Program-made: the position numbers and the translations under genes
The notes under the pieces: model-generated
Seen by the model: only the letters and a program-made list of their open reading frames with translations
Database searches by the model: none
What the model was told of the DNA's origin: nothing
NCBI GenBank assembly: GCA_940671915.1
Contig: CALNVZ010002974.1
Coordinates: 23,215,544 to 23,279,543, forward strand
Direction of reading: 5' to 3'
Origin: Paracentrotus lividus
Lineage: Eukaryota > Echinodermata > Echinoidea > Camarodonta > Echinidae
Length of the DNA stretch: 64,000 bases
In this document: in pieces, positions 22,712 to 34,700 of the stretch
Position numbering within the stretch: the stretch's first letter is position 1
Layout: every line of letters begins with the position of its first letter

Positions 22712-25700
22712 GTAAGTAACATTCATTTATGAAAAATGAGCAAAGAAAATGAAATTCCATTGGAATTCGAACCTGAGACTTCCTGATTGCTAGACAGGTG
22801 CTTTACTGACTGAGCTATGGCAAACGCTTATGTCAGTGTCCATCCCAGAGAACACCTCAGCTTTCAATGCTCAAGTGATCAAAGGCTATGGAATCTGAAG
22901 GATTTACATCAACTTAGAGTACATGCAAGGGATCACAGTGAAGTGATGCAGCTCTTTGAATGTAAATTTGAGCAATGAGTGAGACTGACCAGTAATATAT
23001 AAGGTGAAAAAAATTAGCAAAGAAAATGGGATTCCATTTGAATTCAAACCTGAGACTTCCTGATTGCTAGACAGGTGCTCGACTGACTGAGCTATGGCAA
23101 ACGCTTATGTCGGTGTCAGTCCCAGAGAATTTACACAGGATTGGACTTTCACTGTGCATATTAACATATTCAAGCATATAAACAGTGCCTAATACCTTAC
23201 CAAGTCTCCATGTGTTTTGACTTGCTAGCTAAAAATGATAGATGGTTTTGTTACACTGTCAAATTTAATTTGCTTAATCATCATATCTCGGCTAACCATA
23301 GGAATGAATTAAAATTGGTGTCATTTAATAATTTTTTTTTTGTCCTTGTAAATGTTATTTACATGTAGCTCTTTAGCCCTTGAAATTGTGATGCTGCACT
23401 TGAAATGATAAAAGATGAAGGTGGTTGATATTGGCAAGGGGGGGGGGGGGGGGGGGGGGGGAGCAATACACTATAACTCTTGGAGTAATGTATTTGTTGA
23501 GGAAACCCAATATGATTATCTTCATTAAAAAATTCATAGGCAATTAAAGTTAATGTATGATGTGGAATTAAGTAGCAGTATATGGGTGTTTAAAATACAT
23601 TAAAGTATTTACTCAGATCCTGACAGCTGGGCAATTTTTAGATTTTAGGTGGCGTAATGCAAATGAGGAGAGGGTGTAAATTGAAAATGCATTTCCATGA
23701 AGAAGAAAAACAGAAAATAATCATTTTTGATACATGTATGTTCATGCTCTAATCGCCTGTTTGTGTTATTTGTGTTTTTAGGGATTCTTTGCTGAGAACA
23801 AAGAGAAACTAATCAATGGTGCTTTGACTGCTCTCCTGGCTCATGAAGGTAGGTTATACGTATGTTTGTTTGTTTGTTTGTTTGTTTGTTTTTGTTTTTT
23901 TCAGTCATGTATCCTTTCGGCTATGAAAACCTTGGTTATAACTGGTAAAGTGCTGTATATAAGAAACAGCTATTATTGTCGTTATTAATATGATTATTTG
24001 ATTCTCATACTGACCTTAAATGTCTCCATCCAAACGATGTGACTGACTTGAAGAACAGTAGTTTGTCAAATGTTACCTGGCTGCTAAAAACCCATATAAG
24101 TTACCCAAACAACGATAACAACAGAGCAAACGAGGGGAAAAAAGAAGATTTTTCTGAAAACATTGTTGATATCAAGAATTGTCCTCCCTGTGACGTAATA
24201 CACATTTTAGTTTTTACTTAGTAAACACTGAGTGTGTAAAATGTTATTGGAAAGCTTGAAAATGCTTCTTTCAGAAAATAATCCAAACCTCAATATGATT
24301 TCTGGAGATGCATTATTGCATTTGAGATGACCGCCTACTAACATTTTTTATTGAATGTTGCCAACATTCTTCTTCGTGTCTATTCATCTTATCATATCCT
24401 CATAAAATGTACATGTACATAGTTGAAGACATGAACTTATATTGTACTTAAATCTCATTTAGTTCCCTGTTGTTGATTCTGTTTTCAGGAGATCCAATGA
24501 CAATGCAGGCTCAGATTCTTGAAAGTCACCTTCAAGCCTTGAGGAGACTGGTTGCATCCAAGGCAGGCTTTGGAGCATTCACCACATTACCAAAGTGAGT
24601 CTCACTATAAATCATTCTAGTGTCACATTTATGAAGGAAATTCAGGTTAAATATGTTCCTCTTGGATTAAGAAGTCATCTTTATTTCAATCACATACTCT
24701 GACATGTGTTTTATAATGGTATGTTGCTTTGGAAATTAAAACCCTCCTCGCCTTGTGCATATCAAGGAATAATGTATGTGCATGTACAGTCCTTTGATTG
24801 GAATGCATGACGGTACAAAAATCTAGTCACTTGGTTGATTGCAGAGCTCCCTGCTATTTTATAAACGCAAGTTAAAAATTTGATTTCACCAAAGTCCTAT
24901 AATTTATTAATGAATCCTTTGTTATTACAGGAATATCCTTAATGTATATGGAAATATTCATATTTTCATTTGATCCACACAATGAATACAGACAAAAAAA
25001 GTGAATTTCTCATAGTGTTTAAAATATGATTGTCTGCAATTATGAGCTGATTGGACTAGAATTCCCTCCCATCATGCATTGCGATGTAAGCTGTTTGCCA
25101 AAATGAGATTTTGTGATTTTCTTTCAGGTTCCGGGAGAGAGTAGGCATCCGTGTAGTGAAAGCCTTGAAGAGACAAGACGATGGTGTTACACATGCAGCT
25201 ATAGACATGCTTTGTGCCCTTATGCAGGTAATCATCTTCAATGTTATTTGTTCCCTGTAACATAGAGGGTTATGATCAATTTGAAATTGATAGTAACCAA
25301 TCTTCATGCATGAAATTAAGTTTCACTCTGAGCTAATCAGAATAATTATCTCAAATTGCTTCCTTAGGGTATCCTTTAGGGTATCCCTCCATTTTATTCT
25401 GCTGTCATATATGCCAGATATACCAATCATTTGTTTATTTCATTGACTTAATGAAAGGGATTAGTACATCCTGTATGCAATGTAGCTGTGCGGTCGGCAC
25501 ACATGGGACTACAGACATTACCTTTCATTAAGTCACCTTATGCAGTGGTCATAACATGTCGTAAATAACACATGCAACTCTCTACGACATGAAGAGTGTT
25601 CTGTACTCCGTAGAGAGTTGCTCTTTGTAGATACATGTATTTGCATGTTGCACTTGTGACCACTGCATAATCTTGCGAGGTACCACAGTTCCACTATAGA

Positions 25701-28700
25701 TCTTCTTTTAATATTTTGTGGATATGAAATAACAGAAATTTATCTTGATCTTATCAACAGCCAATGCATGATGACTATGATTTAAGAACAGAACAGCTCA
25801 ACAAATCTTCTCTACTTTCATCCAAGTCTTTCCTTGAGAGTCTTCTAGATCTCTTTGGCCAACATGTGGTAAGGACATATTTATTTACAATGATTTTGTG
25901 GTATTTAACTCATTGCCTGTCACGTACAATGTACATAATCCCCATGCACCACATTAAATCAGCGCTGCTAACTCTAAATAGACTTCCTGTCTAGTTATCA
26001 TTTTAATTCCCCATCTTATAGGTATTCTCAATGTAAACAATTGCAAAAACAATGCAATGAAGGGTGGAAGTGAACACTACACGATAAACTCATTGTCATT
26101 GTTTGTGCATTCAAACAGTGGATTAAAATGTGTTCCGTCTGTATTGTGAATGGATTGTGACTTGAGTCGAACTCAGCAGTCCGCTGAATGTTCCACAAGT
26201 CAAAGGAAACAGGCAAAGACTTAGTGGTTACACTTTTAAGTAGGAGTTTATATCATGTGATTTATTTTTTGGATTACATGTGTATTACCCCTAAAATTTC
26301 CATCCAAAAGGTTTTATTTTTTAGCTCTGTAATAGAAAATATATTTGCAGCGCACATTTGTATAACCTTTTATGGTTATATTCTAATACATAATTGTCCA
26401 AACAACAGATTGAAAGCACAATAGCAGTCACAATTTATTTTTAGATTCCATTTCATTAAATGCAGTTTTCAATTTTAAACTTTACTATACCTACATTTTA
26501 TGATTGATTCAATGAGATATTATAAATCAGAATTTATTTTTAGATTGTATTTCACAAAGTGCAGTTTTTAATTCCACGTTTTACTTTGCCTTCATGTTTT
26601 AAGGTTGATTTAATGAGATATATTATCCCATCTTTCCAATGCTTGTTTATCCTTTTCACCTCATACATCTGTACTTCTGTTTTTTTTTATTCTGCCTGTT
26701 ATCAGCTACGAGGCACTGGTGCTCTGGTGATAGTTTCACTTCTAGACTTTTAACGTTTGGTCTGTGTGCTCCGTACAGCGAGACCACAGATGGAACTCTG
26801 TTTGATCATGTAAATAAATCTATTTGTCTATGTTTGTTCTGCCCTTTATCAGCTACGAGGCACTGGTGCTCTGGTGATAGTCTCACTTCTAGACTTTCTA
26901 ACGTTTGGTCTGTGTGCTCCGTACAGTGAGACCACAGATGGAACCCTGTTTGATCAGTTGTTAGAGCTGGTTGCTAAGCAAGGTCGTGTTCTCTACAGAC
27001 TGTTCCAGGTAAGATATACTTTACCAACACTGTTGAACAGTTGTCATTAAAGATTACACCTGTAACATTTCTTTCAGAATAAACAAAATTTACACTGCAT
27101 GTTTAAAATTACAATTAAATGATAAGCTGCACAAATATGTTGGATGAAGAAATAATTTAGTGGAATAAAGAGCACACAAGGCTGTGCAAAATAGAGATGT
27201 GGTTTTCAGTTTAAAAAACATTTTTTCTTGAACCACCTGCTATTTCAGGGTTCGTACGGGTCATGGAAAACCTGGAAAGTCATGGAATTTTGCTATCTTG
27301 TTTTCAAGGCCTTGAAAGTCATGGAAAATCTATTTTTCCATTGAAAAGTCATGGAAAGTCATGGAATATCAAAAATGTGTCAATAATTCATCATTTCTGA
27401 CTAAATAAATGATAATATTTCAACCATTTATTCTTGTTCAGACAGTTGTGTGTTCTTTCTTCCAAACAATTTACTGATTGTCTGTGAAAATGATTATTGT
27501 TTGAGCTCGCTCGCTCAGCTCGCTGAGCTGACACGTATGCTCGCGCGTTGCATTAGTTTGGGCCGCTGACATTCTTTGCGCACCTAAATTTCACATTTCC
27601 GAACTGAAACGTATCTTTCTTCCTCTAGCTCATCTCATGCATATCATTCACTCCTGAGCAACTGTCGAATTCAAAATATCCGATGTTTCCCGATATGCTA
27701 CTCTAGATTCAGTTAGCCAGCTCTTCCAAAAATATATTAATTTTTCCTTATTTATATAAAAGATTCGCAAATCGCTTTTAAAATGACCTTGTTTCACATA
27801 TTTTCAGACCAGAAAATAAGCTTTAGTTTTTTGCCATGGTAAAATTATTTGATTTTTATGGTACCCACCACTTATATTGTCTTATATCATTTGATCTATC
27901 AAATTGTTCATTTTCTGCAAGTCTTATTGGCAGAATTTTTTCTATTTTCACATCCGTTCCATGGAGTTTGACCGATTGTAGTAATTCGGTATTTTGCTGA
28001 CATCGCATCCGAAGATTTGGCTGAAATTGTTCACCACGAGCTCCAGTCCGTTATGTTTGATTATTTCGTTCATGGTTATTACGACTGTTAAAATATATTA
28101 TTTTATAGATTTTAACTGTGTGCGATTGATTTTGAAGAGTTTGTATCATAGTAAAAGCAGCAAGTCTACAATTTCATAACGAGACTCGACGTGCTGTGGA
28201 CCGCGCCCATCGGGCTAACCGTCTCTGCCACCCTGTCTGGGGTTTAGTGTTTCATGCTGCTTTCCAGCACTAGAAGTCATAAAAACACCGTCAACGTCAT
28301 TTTCAAATCAGTCCTAAAATTCATTTAAATTCTAGGTGACTTTACGTTACACATTCCCCTCCTAAATATATAGGATTTAATTTTAAAAATTAACTTTTAT
28401 AGTTTTTCCCCATGAACTTTGATAAATAAGGAATTTGTAATAAATTATTACTTTGCCAACGTCACGTTTTTGCTCCATAATAATACACGGACAAGCAATG
28501 ACATGGTCACCGTCATACAACTTACTCCAAAATCTCTTATTTATCAAATCACTGAATATCATATCAGAAACATAATTTAAATAAACAAATGTATATTAAG
28601 GAGCATTTTTATTTTAAGGGTTGATTTGATTTAAAAGAACGTTAACGGTGTTTTTATGACTCATGGTTGAAACCAGCATGAAACACTACACTCACAAAGG

Positions 28701-31700
28701 GTGGGCAGAGACGGATAAGCCCGATGGGCGCGGTCCACAGCACAGTCGCAGTCTCGTTATGAAATTGATTTCACGACATATGCCGACTATAAACTGCTTC
28801 CTCGCAAGACACGACACGCCACTATTGATTATACAACACCTCTGTGCAACTACATCGCTGCACGCTCGCTCCTACCCGCCTCCATCGCCGCTACCAACAA
28901 TTATCTATGTGCATAATGTAACACCTACTCCGATGCGCGACATCCCAGACAACCAGACCTGATTACAAACGTCTACTGAAATATAACCTAAACACTTACT
29001 CACACTCACTCAGTCAGCAATACAGAACATCAAGCATCATCCAGCCACGAGAAGTCCAAGATCATCCTGACACTCTCTCAGGTTAACTAGGATCACTCGT
29101 CAGCAATCGCTCACTCTCGCACGCAGATCTACTCTTACGACGGAAGTTCGAGATGCCTCACTGCACCATGCAAACGTCCACCTACATATCGACAGCCATA
29201 ACGTGCGCGCACGCTCTATGAATTCATCATCCACACTATCGTAATGTCATCGTCACTACCTCCGACAACGAGCGACAGAAATCTCCAGCCAATCTTCGGA
29301 TCGATGTCAGCAAAATACCGCAAAATACTACAATCGTGTCAAACTCCATGAACTTTGAGTAAAAATAGAAAAAATTCTGCCCAATAAGACTTGCAGAACC
29401 AAATGAACAATTTGAAGATCAAATGATAATAAGACAATATAAGTGGTTGGGATACCATAAAAATTCAAAATAATTTTACCATGGCAACAAAACTAAAAGC
29501 TTATTTTCCGGCCTGAAAATATGTGAAACAAGGTCATTTTCAAAGCGATTTGCAAATACTTTATTTAAAAAAATCACGGACAATAATATATTTTGGAACG
29601 AGCTTGGCTAACTGAATCTAGAGGTACAATCGGAAACATCGATATTTGATTCGACAGTTGCTCAGGAGTGAATGAATATGCATGAGATGAGCTAGAGATA
29701 AAGAACGTTTTCACGTTCGGAAATGTGAAATTTAGTGCGCAAAATTCAGCACCCCATCTATATTGCAAAGTGCGTGTTATAACGAGAGGCGAGCGCATAC
29801 TGCTGAGAGCGCGTATGTGTGTATGTACGTGTGTTCATGTGTGTGTATCGAGCATGGGTACTGTGTGTGTATTGGGGTTCAATGCGTCGTTCAGTGTGTG
29901 TGTGCGTGTGTTCGCATGCGCTGGGATGTGTGTGTCGATCGTGATATGATTGTTTTGATATGTGCACGCCACGTGCGTTTCAATTCTTTGTTTCAAATTC
30001 TTAATAGACTTTTTGCCGCAAGGTTTTGCCGTTTTTGTGTGGAATTTTTACTGCTTATAATTTTGTGGAAGTAAAATTAAGAATGCCAGGAAATTGCCGC
30101 TTTAAAGATGCTTTGTTGGATTAATCCAGAGTATCGGAATTGGATTTGAAGGAAAGCCCGGCACTGCAAGATGTAACTTAGTGTTTGCTGACTAAATTCA
30201 GTGTTCGACAAATATGGGGGAGCAGCTGTCAACGAAGAGCCACATAACAGTCACAAAGCACATCTACAAGCTCAACAAACGTGGTAAGTGTTATTTTGTA
30301 CATAAATTTTAACATTTTTATTAGCAATATTCCAAATATTGATTGATATACGAGTTAGCCGCTCGCCGCTCTCCGCTGGTTCACTCCCGGCCGCGTTGCT
30401 AGTATAGACGTGTGAATCGGTGCAGCTCTTGATTTCGAATATAAATGATTGACTTTATAACATGATGTCAGAATCCAGGGTGAAGCTGTATCTATTTGAT
30501 TCTGTCTTTTTACAAACGTTCCCCTAGATGTTTTAAATTTAAAAGATAAAAAAAAACAAAAAAACAATTTGATCGAGATCTGTGTCTATAGAATGACTAA
30601 CTTTTGTTAGTTTCTTTTTAATGTTGAAATCCTCTTGCCCAGATGGGCAAGAACGTGTTCTCATGTAGGCCCCTATTGTTTTTTTTTGGTCAGATAATAA
30701 AACTATCAAGCACAGGTCGATACTCATTTTTGATTTCTTTACTTACTCTGGGACTTAACCACCCTTGGCTACTTTGATTTTTTTTTTTTCGAAGGGGAAT
30801 ATCATGCCTGATAGTTGTAAGATGCCTGTGATCATTAGGCAAGTTACCTATGCACACGATGACTCAAATTCTTACCAGCAGGATTTATGTTTTTCTTATT
30901 TTGATAATTTCAAAATGGGTTTTATGAAGTAAACCAAGAATAAGCATTTTATTATTGAATTTTACTTGCAATATTTTTATATTACTTTAAACATTTCACG
31001 TTTTTTTCCTTCTAGGTTCGTCTCTCACACTTAACAACTTCTTCACTGCAAAGAATGCAGGAGTTCATCAGTTTGTGTGTCATCTACAGATGCTACCACC
31101 AGTACTGCATCATTCAACCTCTAAATTAGCCCATAGCCTAATTCCAGTTTGCAACAGAGAAGACACATTAAAGCAGAAGTCCTGTGGTGCCTAAAGTGGT
31201 GATGATCATCATTTCATTCGTGTCACCACAATGCGACCTCTTTCAGAGAATGTTTCCGGATTCGGTGATTAAACAGCATATGATGAAGTGGAAAAATTAT
31301 GTAGCCAAGAGCATGAGAATCCAAGAGCTTGAAAAGTTGTTGAAAGGTCATGGAAAAGTTTATGGAATTCTTTATTAAAGGTCATGGAAAGTCATGGAAT
31401 TTGACTTTCAAATAAAGGTATGAACCCTGTATTTAGGACAGCTATGGCTACAGCCTGGTGGTAATATGAAAGCTGCGCTACTGAATAGTTGGCGCCATAT
31501 ATACATATTGCTTTAATTCTTCTGGAAGTAAAGCCAACACTCATGTATTTTCTTTCATCTACTTTTATACTTTTCTTTCCATGGATTATATCTTTACAGC
31601 ATCCATCATGACAGTTGTCAAGGAGCTGGGACTTGTGATGAAAGCTATTATTGAGGTTAGTTGTTGTTGTTCAATATTTTTTTATGGCCAGTTATCATTT

Positions 31701-34700
31701 TAAAAGTATTTGATCATCATCTCCTTTTNNNNNNNNNNNNNNNNNNNNNNNNNATTCAAATAATTTTACCATGGCAACAAAACTAAAAGCTTATTTTCCG
31801 GCCTGAAAATATGTGAAACAAGGTCATTTTCAAAGCGATTTGCAAATACTTTTATTTAAAAAAATCAGGACCAATAATATATTTTTGGAACGAGCTTGGC
31901 TAACTGAATCTAGAGGTACAATCGGAAACATCGATATTTGATTCGACAGTTGCTCAGGAGTGAATGAATATGCATGAGATGAGCTAGAGATAAAGAACGT
32001 TTTCACGTTCGGAAATGTGAAATTTAGTGCGCAAAATGTCAGCACCCATCTTATGTTGCAAAGTGCGTGTATAACGAGAGGCGAGCGCATACGTGCTGAG
32101 AGCGCGTATGTGTGTATGTACGTGTTCATGTGTGTGTATCGAGCATGGGTACTGTGTGTGTATTGGGGGTTCAATGCGTCGTTCAGTGTGTGTGTGCGTG
32201 TGTTTCGCATGCGCTGGGTGAATTGTGTGTCGATCGTGATATGATTGTTTTGATATGTGCACGCACGTGCGTTTTCAAATTCTTGTTTCAAATTCTTTAA
32301 TAGACTTTTTGCCGCAAGGTTTTGCCGTTTTTGTGTGGAATTTTTACTGCTATATTTTGTGGAAGTAAAATTAAGAATGCCAGGAAAATTGCCGCTTTAA
32401 AGATGCTTTGTTGGATAATCCAGAGTATCGGAATTGTTTGAAGGAAAGCCCGGCACTGCAAGATGTAACTTATGTTTGCTTGACTAATTCAGTGTTCGCA
32501 ATATGGGGGAGCAGCTGTCAAGAGCCACATAACGAGTCAAAACACATCTCAAAGCTCCAACAAACGTGTAAGCTGTATATTTTGTACATAAATTTTAACA
32601 TTTTTATTAGCAATATTCAATATATTGATTGATATACGAGTTAGACCGCTCGCGCTCCGCTGGTTCACTCCCGGCCCGCGTTGCTAGTATAGACGTGATG
32701 AATCGGTGCAGCTCTTGATTTTCGAATATAAATGATTGACTTTAGTAATCCATGTCAGAATCCAGGGTGAAGCTGTATCTATTTGATTCTGTCTTTTTAC
32801 AAACGTTCCCCTAGATTTTTAATTTAAAAGATAACAAAAAACAAAAAAACAATTTGATCGAGATCATGTGTCTATAGAATGACTAACTTTTTGTTAGTTT
32901 CTTTTTAATGTGAAATCCTTTGCCCAAGATGGCAAGAACGTGTTCTCATGTAGGCCTATGTGTTTTTTTTTTGGTCAGATAATAAAACTATCAAGCACAG
33001 GGTCGATACTCATTTTTGATTTCTTTTACTTTACTCTGGGACTTAACCACCCTTGGCTACTTTGATTTTTTTTTTTTTTCGAAGGGGAATATACATGCCT
33101 GATAGTTGTAAGATGCCTGTGATCATTAGGCAAGTTACCATTGCACACGATGACTCAAAATTCTACCCAGCAGGATTTATGTTTTCTTATTTGATATTTC
33201 AAAATGGGTTTTATGAAGTAAACCAAGAATAAGCATTTTATTATTGAATTTTACTTGCAATATTTTTATATTACTTTAAACATTTTCACGTTTTTTTTTC
33301 CTTCTAGGTTCGTCTCTCACACTTAACAACTTCTTCACTGCAAAGAATGCAGGAAGTTCATCAGTTTGTGTGTCATCTACAGATGCTACCACCAGTACTG
33401 CTCCATCAACCTCTAAATTGCCCATGCCTATTCCAGTTGCAACAAGAGAAGACACATTGAAAGCAGAAGTCCTGTGGTGCCTAAAAGTGGTTGATGATCA
33501 TCATTTCATTCGTGTCACCACAATAGCGACCTCTTTCAGAGAATGTTTCCGGATTCGTTGATTAAACATGCATATGATGAAGTGGAAAAATTATGTAGCC
33601 AAGAGCATTGAGAATCCAAGAGCTTGAAAAGTTGTTGAAAGGTCATGGAAAAGTTATGGAATTCTTTATTAAAAGGTCATGGAAAGTCATGGAATTTGAC
33701 TTTCAAATAAGAGTATGAACCCTGTATTTAGGACAGCTATGGCTACAGCCTGGTAATATGAAAGCTGCGCTACTGAATAGTTGGCGCATTATACATATTG
33801 CTTTAATTCTTCTGGAAGTAAAGCCAACACATCAGTATTTTCTTTCATCTACTTTTATACTTTTCTTCCATGATTATATCTTTACAGCATCCATCTATGA
33901 CAGTTGTCAAAGGAGCTGGACTTGTGATGAAAGCTATTATTGAGGTTAGTTGTTGTTGTTCAATATTTTTTTTATGGCCAGTTATCATTTTTAAAAGTTA
34001 TTGCCCAAGTGCTCTTCAAAATATCTATAAATTTTAATTGTAAGAATGTAAGAAAGTTTTAACTTGTTATTATGATGATCTGGTTGTGAAGTATTATGTA
34101 TAATTGTATACACATTGCATCTAAGGTCATTTGGTAATGTGAGTCAATATAAAATGAATTGGTTTACTGGGCCATCAAGCAAAAACAAAGTACAAGAACT
34201 TTGAAGCTAAATCCTACTTACAATGTATGAACATTCAATTTATAGGAGGGTGATGCCGAGATCGCTGCCAAGATGCAGGAGCTAGCTCTGGCAGAGGGAG
34301 CCCTTCCAAAGCATCTTCACGTAGCCATGTTCACCGGGAGCTCTGACACCCGCATGCTAACCAACAGGCAGCTGAGTAGACATCTAGTTGGCTTGTGGAT
34401 TACTGGAAACCCCACTGCTATGGCACTACTCAAAAGAATCCTAGTGAGTAGAACATACAAATAGCAGAGATTACACTCCAGTTTGATTTGGAAAAAAAAT
34501 ATATACATACAACTTTCATTAAAGGAATTGAGTAACTTTGTGGAAGTTTGCCAAAAATTGAACTTCCGTCTTTCCCAGAAAGATTTCAGTGGTGGAAGAG
34601 GATACCAGGATAAAATCTAATTATCAGATTATCCTTTCACAATATTGAGAACTCCATCTCTAATCAAACAAGCAAGGTGTGGGGAGCCATCATGAAGGAA

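Noticed and set aside
22738-23128. Possible tRNA-Ala genes
   Set aside because: A- and B-box-like sequences are present, but the acceptor stem does not pair and copies share longer SINE-like flanks.
29763-30074. Cysteine- and valine-rich open frame
   Set aside because: It is a TGTG-rich stretch inside the transposon; frames differ between the two copies of the block.
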